In this document: in pieces, positions 47,278 to 56,126 of the stretch
How the letters are laid out: each line of letters begins with the position of its first letter
Position numbering within the stretch: position 1 is the stretch's first letter
DNA from: Hyphomicrobiaceae bacterium
Lineage (GTDB): Bacteria; Pseudomonadota; Alphaproteobacteria; Rhizobiales; Hyphomicrobiaceae
Direction of reading: 5' to 3'
DNA length: 64,000 bases
Assembly (NCBI GenBank): GCA_022844275.1
Contig: JALHMB010000008.1
Coordinates: 1 to 64,000, forward strand
The notes under the pieces: generated by a model
What the model was told of the DNA's origin: nothing
The model's database searches: none
The model's input: only the letters and a program-made list of their open reading frames with translations
Made by a program: the position numbers and the translations under genes

Positions 47278-48942
47278 TTTGCGAACAAAACTGCGAACCC
47301 CAGGAATGGGACCGCCTTTTGCCAGAACTGCCTGTTTCAGCACGTCTTTTCGGCCGACGATGCGAACGGCGTGATCATCCACCTCGACCCGATCGACAAG
47401 TGAGCCGAGATAGGCTTTCCGGAAGGGGACCTCGCCGGTGGTCAGGTTCTCTCGCATGGTCGCGCCGAACTGCTCCACGACGATCGGGCTGACCTCGACC
47501 GAGGGGCGAGCGCCGACTCTGGCGCGCGCCAAAGCTTCCTGAAGGCGGTCTCGATCCAGCTTCAATGCCGTGATGCGGTCCTTGAGGATATCGTCCATTT
47601 CGGCGACGCCGTCCTCGATCGCCTGGTAGAGGCGGCGCAGCCGTTCGCCGGCCTCATGAGCCTCGCGCTCCAGCGCGACGATCCGTGTATTGACGGCTTT
47701 CTCCTTGGCGGCCAGCTCGCTGCCGAGCGAGGACAGCATGGCCGTGAGGCGGGGCGGATCGAGCAGCCGATCGACCAACTGGTCGACCACGATGGTGTCT
47801 AGCTTGTCCATGCGGATCGAGCGCCCCTTGCACACCGACTTGCCGTGCCGGGCGCAGGTCGAGCAGGAATAGTAGCGGTACACATTGCCGATCTTTGACG
47901 TGCCGGTGCGCAGGGTCATGGCGCCCTGGCAACTGGCGCACACGGCAAGGCCCGTGAGCAGGATGGGACCGCTCACCATCCGCGGAGGGGTGACGCGGGG
48001 ATTACGCTCCTTGAGGAAGCCCTGAACCTTTTCAAATACCTGCGGTTCGATGATGGCCGGCACCTCGGCAAATACCTGCTCGGCTTCGCTCTTGCGCCGG
48101 CCGCTGCGTGCCTCGTGCCGATTGAACCGCATTCGCCCGCTGTAGACGGGATTGCTTAGCAGGGCGTGCACCGGGCCAATCGCCCAGGTGGAGCCGCCCC
48201 GCGTGCGATAGCCATGCTCATTGAGCCAGACGGCGATGGACTTGACGCCCATCGGGCCACAATCCTCGTCGCCCACCAAGAAGAGGCGGAAGATCAATCG
48301 CACCGTCTCGGCTTCGACGGGATCGATGGAGAGCTTCTTCTTGACCCGGTTTCCGCGCCGTTCGACCTCGACGGCCGTGTAGCCGAATGGCGGACGGTTG
48401 CCATTCCAATAGCCCTGGCGCGCGTTCTCCTTCATGGAACGCAGCACGTGCTTGGCATTTTCCTTTGACTGATACTCGTCGAACAAGGCGATGACCTGCC
48501 GCATCATCACCTGAGCTGGGTCGTCACCGAGCTCCTGGGTGATCGAGACCAGCCTGACGCCGTGCTTGGCAAGCTTGCGCACGTAGAACTCGAGCCCGAA
48601 GGCGTCGCGGAAGAAGCGCGAGAACGAGTGTACGACAATGACGTCGAAGGCGTTCTCGCCATCGCATGCCCGCTCGACCATTCGCTGGAACTCGGGTCGC
48701 TTGTCGTCGGTGGCCGAGGCACCCGGCTCGACGTACTCGGCAACGACGGTCCAACTGCGCGCCTTGCACCACGCCTCGGTCTGGGCTTTCTGATCGGGGA
48801 TAGAGAGATCGTTCTCAGCTTGCCGGCCAGTCGAGACGCGCAGATAGATGGCGGCGCGCGGCGTCGATGGCAGGGTTGCGGACCAGTCAAATTGACCGGC
48901 GCCGAGCCGCCGCACATCGCGCTTTCCTGCAGGATCGAACAT
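47221..48942 (-). CDS. Large serine recombinase (ICE integrase)
   Basis: A protein of 573 residues. The N-terminal resolvase domain (about 25-170) has the nucleophile Ser in IYLRVSTGRQAEND and the conserved VVHSFSRFFRD. The recombinase DNA-binding domain begins near 185 (GNRPPFGYTAVEV). A zinc ribbon follows with AVCASCQGAM and YSCSTC (about 345-380). A coiled-coil region (about 410-480) is typical for large serine integrases. The last 19 residues (KWRPVGESNPCFQRERLTS) are translated antisense through the tRNA-Glu gene. GGGAG precedes the ATG at 48942. Probable role: integration and excision of the element. Confidence 0.92.
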   Translation of the reverse strand: MFDPAGKRDVRRLGAGQFDWSATLPSTPRAAIYLRVSTGRQAENDLSIPDQKAQTEAWCKARSWTVVAEYVEPGASATDDKRPEFQRMVERACDGENAFDVIVVHSFSRFFRDAFGLEFYVRKLAKHGVRLVSITQELGDDPAQVMMRQVIALFDEYQSKENAKHVLRSMKENARQGYWNGNRPPFGYTAVEVERRGNRVKKKLSIDPVEAETVRLIFRLFLVGDEDCGPMGVKSIAVWLNEHGYRTRGGSTWAIGPVHALLSNPVYSGRMRFNRHEARSGRRKSEAEQVFAEVPAIIEPQVFEKVQGFLKERNPRVTPPRMVSGPILLTGLAVCASCQGAMTLRTGTSKIGNVYRYYSCSTCARHGKSVCKGRSIRMDKLDTIVVDQLVDRLLDPPRLTAMLSSLGSELAAKEKAVNTRIVALEREAHEAGERLRRLYQAIEDGVAEMDDILKDRITALKLDRDRLQEALARARVGARPSVEVSPIVVEQFGATMRENLTTGEVPFRKAYLGSLVDRVEVDDHAVRIVGRKDVLKQAVLAKGGPIPGVRSFVRKWRPVGESNPCFQRERLTS

Positions 48943-49043
48943 GCTTCTTCACTCCCTTGCGCTCGTCGGACCGGGGGAGCAAATGCTAACCGTGAATGCT
49001 GGCAGAACAAGGGTGCTATGACACAACCAGTTGGTGATTGTGT

Positions 49044-49274
49044 CTAAACATCCTCATGGCGTTCATCCGGCTTTTTCGGCGAGAATAGCTTGCGCAGCAC
49101 CGATCCGAGATAGGTTTGGATGGCATCCAGCTCGCCCTGGGTGATTGGAATCTCTGGACCAAAATCATCGCTGACCACGGGATCGTTCGGACCTCGAGGG
49201 CCGCTCGTGTCCGCGTCGTTCGACGGTTTGTGACCGTCCTCTGGTTCGGCGTCCTCTGGCGTGTCCGGACTCAT
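49044..49274 (-). CDS. Small acidic protein, function unknown
   Basis: A protein of 76 residues, strongly acidic in the first half (PDTPEDAEPEDGHKPSNDAD), with one predicted helix near the C-terminus (LDAIQTYLGSVLRKLFSPKK). The ATG at 49274 overlaps the MFS transporter stop (ATGA), which argues for a real, coupled gene. No family recognised. It is the last gene before the recombinase, 101 bp away. Confidence 0.6.
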   Translation of the reverse strand: MSPDTPEDAEPEDGHKPSNDADTSGPRGPNDPVVSDDFGPEIPITQGELDAIQTYLGSVLRKLFSPKKPDERHEDV

Positions 49275-50977
49275 GGAGGCCCCTGGCGGTTCCAAGAGTG
49301 GCGGCTGGACTGTGAATCGATGGGCAGCAGATGTGCGATTAGGTTTACCGGCGGGATATGCGCCGCGACCACTGTGCGACTTTCGTAAGATGTGAGCTGT
49401 GCGTCCGAGGTCGTCGTTGCGGTCGATGCCGGGAACAGAAGTGTCGATCCGATCGCAGCCATGATCACGACCGACATCAGTGCCGTCGAACGCCACGCCG
49501 ATACCTGGCGCTGTGCGACCACTTGTCGGGACCGCCAATCCTGACGTGCCCGAAGATAGGGAACAGCTTCCGCGCACGGTACGCCGAGCGTCGCGGCGAG
49601 CGCATGTATCGGATGGGCTGGCAGGTTTTTGGCAAAGACCGCACGCCGCCGCGGTCGCAGGAACCATAGGAACGCGGCAGCTTGCAGCGCGAGGTTGATG
49701 CCGAGTGCGATCTGATACGCCATGGACGGATGGCGGCCGGCTTCGACGGGCCAGAGCTCGACTATGAAGCCGACGGCCACCTGCACTGCGAACGCACTGC
49801 CGATGTGCAGAAGGTTGAGCGCGCCGTTGGCACGACCGGATGCTGATTTCGGGAAGAACTCCGTCACGATAGCGTAGCTCAAGACAGTGCCGGCCCCCAT
49901 GCCAGCGATCGCGATCCAGGGAAGCCAGGCCGGAATTGGCCAGCGCAGGATCAGGGCGAGCTGCGCCAGCATGGCGAGGCCGGTCGCAAACCCGAAGGTT
50001 GCAGTAAGAGAAACGCCGCGCCGGCGAAGCCGATCGCCAGCAGTCCCGAGAATGAGCGCGGACGCACTCAGCGCGATCGCCATTAGCAGGAGGTGCATGA
50101 CGACGTCGTGGCGCGGTAACCCTTCGACCTCAGCGAGCCACGGCCCGGCCCACAGGCTCTGTAGTGCCCAGGCTGAGCCAATCGTGGTCGCCGAGAGTGG
50201 TGCGATGCGCCAGAACCGAGCATCCCGATAGATCGCTCGGATGCTCATTCCGGAAGAAATCGCTTCACCTCGTCCTCGTGCGGGACGTTCCGGCACGAAC
50301 CGCAGGATCAGAAGTGCCGCGATTGCGGATAGGATCGCCAGGAGCAGGAACAGGCCGCGCCATCCGATCGACGCGATCAGCATCTCGGCCGGCGCTGTCG
50401 CCGTGACGGCGCCGAGCGCGCCCAGCGTAATGAGCCAGCCGTTCGCGAGTGCGATCCGTTCGGCAGGGAACCACAGCACGAGAGCCTTGAGGCCAGCCAT
50501 GAGTGCGCCGGCGACGCCGAGACCGATCAACGCTCTCCCGACGATCAGTCCGGCAAGGGTGTCCGCATGGGCAAAGACGGCAGCGCCGATTGCCGCGATG
50601 GTAAGCAGAACGGCTTGCACGCGGCGCGGTCCGAAGCGATCGAGCCATGCGCCGAGCGGAAGTTGAATGGCGCCGAAGGTCAGGAACAGGGCGGCTGTGA
50701 GAACGCCAAGATCGGCGGCGGATAGCCCGAACTCGCTGACGAGCGCGCCGGAGATCAGCGCATTGATGGTGCGAAAGAGATAACCGAGATAGTAGCCGGT
50801 CGCGAACGGCAGCAGTACCGTGGCGATGAGATACCACGTGCGCGAGCCATGGTTTGCTTCATCGTCCTGATCCTTTGGCCTGCTCAGGATGCGCGGCAGC
50901 TCGTCGTCCGGATCGACGGTGAAGCCATAGGAGACATGGAAATACGGATCGCGGGACAGTCCCATTGCAGTTGCCAT
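49271..50977 (-). CDS. MFS transporter with a C-terminal extension
   Basis: A protein of 568 residues. The core (about 48-437) has twelve hydrophobic segments and the MFS motif between helices 2 and 3 (GAWLDRFGPRRVQA). Residues 1-47 are hydrophilic. After the last core helix comes an unusual tail of about 130 residues holding one more membrane segment (about 498-515, MSVVIMAAIGSTLLF). Typical members are 400-450 residues. The substrate is unknown. Its AGAGGAG site overlaps the end of the thioesterase gene, 5 bp apart, so both belong to one cargo operon. Confidence 0.88.
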   Translation of the reverse strand: MATAMGLSRDPYFHVSYGFTVDPDDELPRILSRPKDQDDEANHGSRTWYLIATVLLPFATGYYLGYLFRTINALISGALVSEFGLSAADLGVLTAALFLTFGAIQLPLGAWLDRFGPRRVQAVLLTIAAIGAAVFAHADTLAGLIVGRALIGLGVAGALMAGLKALVLWFPAERIALANGWLITLGALGAVTATAPAEMLIASIGWRGLFLLLAILSAIAALLILRFVPERPARGRGEAISSGMSIRAIYRDARFWRIAPLSATTIGSAWALQSLWAGPWLAEVEGLPRHDVVMHLLLMAIALSASALILGTAGDRLRRRGVSLTATFGFATGLAMLAQLALILRWPIPAWLPWIAIAGMGAGTVLSYAIVTEFFPKSASGRANGALNLLHIGSAFAVQVAVGFIVELWPVEAGRHPSMAYQIALGINLALQAAAFLWFLRPRRRAVFAKNLPAHPIHALAATLGVPCAEAVPYLRARQDWRSRQVVAQRQVSAWRSTALMSVVIMAAIGSTLLFPASTATTTSDAQLTSYESRTVVAAHIPPVNLIAHLLPIDSQSSRHSWNRQGPP

Positions 50978-50982
50978 GCGGA

Positions 50983-51495
50983 CTACTCCTCTCGCCCGTA
51001 CCAGCAGGTTTGCAGGATTCCGTTCTGTGCAGCACAAAAGCCCTCGAGCGCGGAGATTGTTTCGGGAGGCAGTGGAGTCGCTCGCCGCGTCGCGCGATCC
51101 ATGAGCGCGACTGTCGATCTGGCGCTGGCGGCGCAGCTCCCGTCGGCAAACAACACCTGCGCCACGGTGAGCGAGGTGCGACCGATATGCTCGCAGCGCG
51201 TTCCGATTACGACCGTGCCCGGCCAGTGCATCTCGCCGAGGAAATCGATCTCGAACCGCACGATGACGAACTGGGCGTCGATCGGCAGCGGCACGCGGCG
51301 CGGGTCGTGAAGCAGCTCCATGCGCGCGTTCTGGCAGCAGACGGCGAAGACCGCATTGGAGATGTGCCCATTGCAGTCGGTGTCGGCGAAACGGAGCTTC
51401 TCCGCCGAGCGGATCGGAAAGTCCATGAGGTGTGGCTGCTGCCTGACTGGTGCTGACCATGCCATGTCGGTGTTCAGCGGATCGGACGTGCTCAT
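50983..51495 (-). CDS. Acyl-CoA thioesterase family protein (4HBT hotdog fold)
   Basis: A protein of 170 residues. The hotdog signature with the catalytic Asp is LRFADTDCNGHISNAVFAV, followed by a strand FVIVRFEIDFLGEMHWPGTV. This resembles the FcbC/YbgC-like 4-hydroxybenzoyl-CoA thioesterase subgroup. The ATG at 51495 lies 4 bp after the DUF736 stop, placing the gene in the trb transcript. Paired with the MFS gene it may release and export an acid, but that is inference. Confidence 0.87.
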   Translation of the reverse strand: MSTSDPLNTDMAWSAPVRQQPHLMDFPIRSAEKLRFADTDCNGHISNAVFAVCCQNARMELLHDPRRVPLPIDAQFVIVRFEIDFLGEMHWPGTVVIGTRCEHIGRTSLTVAQVLFADGSCAASARSTVALMDRATRRATPLPPETISALEGFCAAQNGILQTCWYGREE

Positions 51496-51499
51496 GGGC

Positions 51500-51820
51500 T
51501 CAGGCTCCCTCCGCCTTGTCGCGACGCCAGACCAGCCGGACGACGCCGTCATCCGTTGCTTCCAAAAGGATCGCCCATATGGGTTGCGGCCAGGCGGGAT
51601 CGTCGATCCGCACGCGCAGATAGCTCTGCTCGGTTCCTTGCTTGGTTCTGCGCCAGGCGGCGCCGATCTCGGTGGCGCCGAGTGAGACCCGGAAGTCCGG
51701 TGAGCCTTCCGTCTCCTTGCGGTCATTGGCGAAGATCTTCACGCGCGCGTTTATGCTGAGCGTGCGAATGGTGCCGGCGTAGCCGTCGTTGACGGCTGAG
51801 AAGGTTCCGATGACGGCCAT
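51500..51820 (-). CDS. DUF736 domain-containing protein
   Basis: A protein of 106 residues. The N-terminus MAVIGTFSAVNDGYAGTIRT and the middle NDRKETEGSPDFRV, GAAWRRT are the DUF736 pattern. The family is small, soluble and common on alphaproteobacterial plasmids and ICEs near trb or replication genes; its function is unknown. AAGGAG lies upstream of the ATG, and trbI ends 18 bp before it. Confidence 0.92.
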   Translation of the reverse strand: MAVIGTFSAVNDGYAGTIRTLSINARVKIFANDRKETEGSPDFRVSLGATEIGAAWRRTKQGTEQSYLRVRIDDPAWPQPIWAILLEATDDGVVRLVWRRDKAEGA

Positions 51821-51838
51821 GTCTTGTGGTCTCCTTGG

Positions 51839-53125
51839 TCAGTTGGCGGTGATGGGGGCGGCGCCGCGGTAGGGGCGCAGGATGATGTCTTTGTGGACAA
51901 TGACCCGAAGCGGCCAGCCGGGCTGCACGGTGATGGTCGGCTGGACGTTGAGATGCCGCTCGATGAGGCGCTGGCCGGCGCGATTGGTCGTCGATTGCGT
52001 CGAAAGCTGCAGCGCGCGGATGAGATCGCTGTCGCCAGAACCGCCGAACACGAGCTCACTGCCGACACCGAGCACGGTCGCGAGCGCGACCCCCTTCAGG
52101 AGTTGCCAGGTGTGGAGATCGACCACATCGGCGAGGCCGGCATAGCCGCCGGTGTCGGTTGCCGGTAGATTGTCGATGACGACGGAGGATCCGTCCGGCA
52201 AGATGATGCGCTGCCAGACGACGAGCGCACGCTCCTGGCCGAACGCGACGACGTTGTCATACTTGCCTATGAGCCTCGAGCCCTGCGGCAGTAAAAGGAA
52301 CCGGCCTGAGAGGGAATCAAAAATGTTCTCCGTCACCTGGGCGATGACGAATCCTGGCAGATCGGAGTTGAGGCCGGTGACGAGGCTCGCGGCGATGACC
52401 GTGCCGGCCATGAGCTGATACGGCGAGGCCGGCGTTTGCAAGCCATGCGGATTGTAGATTTCCTTCTCGGGGCCGGATCGGAGGAACGTCAGCTTGCGTA
52501 GGCTCTCTGTCGCGTCCGTGCCGGTGGCCTCAAGGCCACCCGCGGCGAGCGCACGGGCCTGGTCCGTCGTTCGCAACGCGGTCAGCGCAGCAGAGTCACC
52601 GGCGGTTGCCAGCGATCTTGATTGAGAGCTTGGCTCGGTTCGGGCCGCGCTCTCCTGCGGCGGTGCCTTCAATTGAAGACGGAAGAAGACCTGGGATTCC
52701 CGCGCCTGTCCCGCCATGCGTGCGAGCCGAGCGCGCTCTACCTGTTCCGTCTGGTCGATCGGTTCTCCGCCGGCCTCGGTGAGTTGCGGGATTCCCGATG
52801 GCGGACGTACCGGCTCGGGCGGGCGCTCCGTGCGCACGCCGTCGTACGTCGCCGGCAACCGGGCGAGGCTTTCGGCGATCGGTTTGTGCTCGACGTTGAT
52901 GAGCACGCGCGGTGCGCCGACCTGGAGCTTCGGCGGCTGCAGGGCGACCAACACCAGAAAGGAGACGAGCAGCAGAACCGCCGCCGCGCCGCCGAACACG
53001 ACCTTGCGGTTGATGCGCGTGACAGGCTGTGGCCGCGCACGCAATTCCAGCGTTTCCGGCGCGACCTTCTCCGTCTCGGCCTTCTTGGCGGGATCGGGCT
53101 TCTTGTCCGGTTCAGTCTCTCTCAT
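51839..53125 (-). CDS. trbI: Conjugal transfer protein TrbI (VirB10-like)
   Basis: A protein of 428 residues spanning from the inner membrane to the outer-membrane core complex of the type IV secretion system. A cytoplasmic N-terminus (1-40) leads to a single membrane helix (about 43-63, FGGAAAVLLLVSFLVLVAL). A proline- and glutamine-rich periplasmic linker and the VirB10 C-terminal domain follow, with GTVIAASLVTGLNSDLPGF and RLIGKYDNVVAFGQERALVV. The ATG at 53125 overlaps the trbG stop by 4 bp. Confidence 0.94.
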   Translation of the reverse strand: MRETEPDKKPDPAKKAETEKVAPETLELRARPQPVTRINRKVVFGGAAAVLLLVSFLVLVALQPPKLQVGAPRVLINVEHKPIAESLARLPATYDGVRTERPPEPVRPPSGIPQLTEAGGEPIDQTEQVERARLARMAGQARESQVFFRLQLKAPPQESAARTEPSSQSRSLATAGDSAALTALRTTDQARALAAGGLEATGTDATESLRKLTFLRSGPEKEIYNPHGLQTPASPYQLMAGTVIAASLVTGLNSDLPGFVIAQVTENIFDSLSGRFLLLPQGSRLIGKYDNVVAFGQERALVVWQRIILPDGSSVVIDNLPATDTGGYAGLADVVDLHTWQLLKGVALATVLGVGSELVFGGSGDSDLIRALQLSTQSTTNRAGQRLIERHLNVQPTITVQPGWPLRVIVHKDIILRPYRGAAPITAN

Positions 53126-54126
53126 GAGCGCATCTCCCGCCAGACGGCATCCGTGCGGACAATGCGCACGACACGCTGCGGCGCGGTGCCGAGGCGGAGC
53201 TCCGCGGCGGCAAACAAACGATCGACGATGTAGGTCGTGCCGCGCACGCGATAGTTGACCAGCGCGGACTTGCCGTCCGGGCCGATGACGAACAACGGCG
53301 GTGCTTCGCTCTGCGCGAGACCCGAGGGGAACTGGATGTAGACCTTGGCGCCGTCGTCGAAGACCTGGCGCGGCTTCCATGGCGCGTCGCCCTCGATGCG
53401 ATAGCGGAAGCGCAACTGGTCGATGTTGACGCCGGCATCCGCTATCGAGGCCAGCGAGGCCGCCGCTTCGTCGCGCTGCTTGCGCAATGAGACGAGCTCG
53501 GCCGCGGGATAGGTCCACGAGACCGAGGCCATATAGGTTTTGTCGCTCGAGCGCATCTCAAGGTGGTAGGTGCGGCGATCGGTGGTGATGACGAGGTTCG
53601 TCTCCAGGTCGGCGCCGACCGGCTTCACCAGGATGTGGACTTGCGCATCCTTGCCTTCGCCACTCGTCGTGTCGCCGACGACCCATCGCACGGTGTCACC
53701 GGCCGAGACGGAGACGAGCTTCTCGCCCGCCTCGAGCGCGACATCCGTCACCTGATTGACGGCAGCATAAAGCTGGTAGAGCGCACCCTTGGTGTAGGGA
53801 TAGACCTGGATGGCATTGATGTAGCCGTCCTTGACCGGCTCGAAACGCGCCGCGGCATTGGCGTCCGTAACGCGCTCCGACGGCGGACGCGTGTCCTTCT
53901 TCCTGGCCGCCTCTTTCTCTTTGCCGACGGGCTTGAGCTGGCCGGGAAGAGGAAGTGGCGTTGGCACCTCGACATATCGGACGGGCAGCGGCGGGTCGGG
54001 CTCGCGCCGTGCGGCCAGGGCCGGGCTGTCGAAGATCGGGATCTCCGGCACCTTGATGCTGCTGGCGCAGGCGCCGAGGCTGCCCGACGTCACCAGAACA
54101 AACAACACACTATGCAGCTTGCTCAT
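53122..54126 (-). CDS. trbG: Conjugal transfer protein TrbG (VirB9-like)
   Basis: Outer-membrane core component, 334 residues. The N-terminal signal peptide ends in LGAC, a lipobox, so it is probably a lipoprotein (Cys20). A Pro/Lys-rich stretch follows, then the VirB9 domain: YPYTKGALYQLYAAVNQVTD, DRRTYHLEMRSSDKTYMA and a C-terminal FVIGPDGKSALVNYRVRG. It overlaps trbF by 4 bp. Confidence 0.93.
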   Translation of the reverse strand: MSKLHSVLFVLVTSGSLGACASSIKVPEIPIFDSPALAARREPDPPLPVRYVEVPTPLPLPGQLKPVGKEKEAARKKDTRPPSERVTDANAAARFEPVKDGYINAIQVYPYTKGALYQLYAAVNQVTDVALEAGEKLVSVSAGDTVRWVVGDTTSGEGKDAQVHILVKPVGADLETNLVITTDRRTYHLEMRSSDKTYMASVSWTYPAAELVSLRKQRDEAAASLASIADAGVNIDQLRFRYRIEGDAPWKPRQVFDDGAKVYIQFPSGLAQSEAPPLFVIGPDGKSALVNYRVRGTTYIVDRLFAAAELRLGTAPQRVVRIVRTDAVWREMRS

Positions 54127-54821
54127 TTGGACTCTCCGGTGGTGACGTCCTGCGACCAGTTGAAGGCGTGCACGTAGATGCCGAGCGGGTTCTTGCGCAC
54201 GGCGTCGACGGTTCGCGGTGGAGTGATGACGATCGAGAAGAGACCCGTGAGGCGCTTGGTGTCCCTCAGCGCGCCGCCCTCGAAGGTGCGCTCCAGCCAG
54301 CGCACCTGGAATGAGGTATCCGAGGCGCGCACGACGCTCGTGACCTCCACGGCAACGGTCTGCCGGCCGACGCGCGTGAACGGATCGTTGTCGCGGGCGT
54401 ATTCGTTGAGCGTGACCGCAGCTCGGTCTGTGACGAAGTCGTAGGCCTTCAGCCAGTTTTGGCGCACAACGACGGGATCGATCGACAGCGCACGTACGTT
54501 GTCGACGAAGCGCGATAGGTGATAGGCGACCTGCGCGTCGCTCGGTGTGTAGGTCTCTGCAGCCGGGCCGACGGCGCGCGTCCCGCCGCGCGAGTCCACC
54601 TCGACGATGTAGGGGACGACCGCGCCGGTTCGCCCGACCCAGAGCAGGACGGCAGCAAGCAGAAGCGACAAGCCGAGGCTGCCGACCGCCACGAGGCGCC
54701 AGTTGTGCGCCTGCACGCGCGCACTGCCGATCCGTTCGTCCCAGGCCTGCGCGGCCTTCTGGTACGGCGTCACGGGCTCGGGTGTCTCGCCGTAACGCAA
54801 GGTCGATCGCTTGAACGACAT
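54123..54821 (-). CDS. trbF: Conjugal transfer protein TrbF (VirB8-like)
   Basis: Inner-membrane assembly factor of 232 residues. The N-terminal cytoplasmic part has PYQKAAQAWDERIGSARVQA. A single membrane helix lies at about 43-65 (LVAVGSLGLSLLLAAVLLWV). The periplasmic VirB8 domain includes VVPYIVEVD and ENNVRSL-like segments such as RFVDNVRALSIDPVVVRQNW. It lies between trbL and trbG. Confidence 0.94.
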   Translation of the reverse strand: MSFKRSTLRYGETPEPVTPYQKAAQAWDERIGSARVQAHNWRLVAVGSLGLSLLLAAVLLWVGRTGAVVPYIVEVDSRGGTRAVGPAAETYTPSDAQVAYHLSRFVDNVRALSIDPVVVRQNWLKAYDFVTDRAAVTLNEYARDNDPFTRVGRQTVAVEVTSVVRASDTSFQVRWLERTFEGGALRDTKRLTGLFSIVITPPRTVDAVRKNPLGIYVHAFNWSQDVTTGESK

Positions 54822-54836
54822 GATGTCTCGCTCCCC

Positions 54837-56126
54837 CTACGACTTGTTCTTGAGATCCGGACCGCCCCCGCTACCGGCGCGGTCGCCATCGCGCAGCGCG
54901 TGCGCGGCCATCAATCCGGCTTGGGTCATGCGCTGCCGGCGTGCCATGGTCTGAGCCCATGCCGGCGGTCCGGATGCCGGCGCGCTGCCGCCTGGAAGAT
55001 CGCCATCGGGGCCTTTGCCGCCGGACTCTCCCGACGGGGTTGCATCGCGGTATCCCTGCGCGGCGCCGTGGCGATAGGCATTGCGCACGGGCGCCGTTGC
55101 CGTTGACGCCATGCGCGAGGCCGGCCCGGAGACGGTCGCGCGCGCGACGCCGGCTGCTCCACCAGCTTCATAGGCCGCACCGACACGGCCCGACAGCGAC
55201 GCGGCCGACTTGATCGCACCACCGGCCGTGCGTCCGGCCATCCGTGCCGCTCCGGCGGTGGCGATGCTGCCGGCAACCGCCGTGCCGCCGAGTGCGGCCG
55301 TCGTCGCAATGGCTGCACCGGCACCGAGCTGCGGTGCGCCACTGATCAGTCCGGCGGCGAGGGCTGGTACAAAGATGGCGAGGCCGAACACGGCAATGGC
55401 GCCGAGAATGCAGGAGGCCGCCTGCGTCAGCGACACCTCGCCGGTCGGACGCATCACGGTGCCGAAGATCGATGAGCCGATCCCGACCACGATCGCGAGC
55501 ACCATCAGCTTGATGCCCGACGAGATGACATTGCCGAGCACACGCTCCGCCAGAAACGCCGTCTGGCCGAACAAGGCGAAGGGGACGAGAACGAAGCCCG
55601 CCAGCACCGTCAGCTTGAACTCGATGATGGTAATGAAGAGCTGCACCGACAGCACGAAGAAGGCGAGCAGTACGATCACCCACGCCAGCATCAGCACCGC
55701 AATCGTCACGAAGTTGGAAAAGAACGTCGTGAAGCCGATCAGCTCGCCAGCTTTCTCGAGCAGCGGCTTCGATGCGGTGAACCCGGTCGAGGCAACAAAC
55801 CCCGGCCGCATGAGATCGGCAGAGGTCAACGACGTCCCCGTCGCCTTCAATCCCAGTCCCGCGAATGACTGGAAAATGATGTCGGCCAGGCTCTGGAAGT
55901 TCGACAGTAGAAGGGCAAAGAAACCGACGTACAGCACCTTGCGGATGAGCTGCGCGATGACATTGTCCTCGCCCATCAGCGCCCAGAACAATCCGGCCAG
56001 CGTGATGTCGATCGCAATCAGAATGCTCGTCAGGAACGCCACGTCGCCGGCGAGCAATCCAAAACCGCTGTCGATGTAACGGCTGAACGTTGCCGTGATC
56101 TGGTCAATGATTGCTAAGTCGTCCAT
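54837..56126 (-). CDS. trbL: P-type conjugative transfer protein TrbL (VirB6-like)
   Basis: Polytopic inner-membrane protein of 429 residues. About six hydrophobic segments lie in residues 25-265, with LAWVIVLLAFFVLSVQLFIT in the centre. A long Ala/Gly-rich cytoplasmic tail follows from about 265, rich in GRTAGGAIKSAASLSGR-like sequence, as usual in TrbL. It starts the second part of the operon after a 321-bp gap. Confidence 0.93.
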   Translation of the reverse strand: MDDLAIIDQITATFSRYIDSGFGLLAGDVAFLTSILIAIDITLAGLFWALMGEDNVIAQLIRKVLYVGFFALLLSNFQSLADIIFQSFAGLGLKATGTSLTSADLMRPGFVASTGFTASKPLLEKAGELIGFTTFFSNFVTIAVLMLAWVIVLLAFFVLSVQLFITIIEFKLTVLAGFVLVPFALFGQTAFLAERVLGNVISSGIKLMVLAIVVGIGSSIFGTVMRPTGEVSLTQAASCILGAIAVFGLAIFVPALAAGLISGAPQLGAGAAIATTAALGGTAVAGSIATAGAARMAGRTAGGAIKSAASLSGRVGAAYEAGGAAGVARATVSGPASRMASTATAPVRNAYRHGAAQGYRDATPSGESGGKGPDGDLPGGSAPASGPPAWAQTMARRQRMTQAGLMAAHALRDGDRAGSGGGPDLKNKS

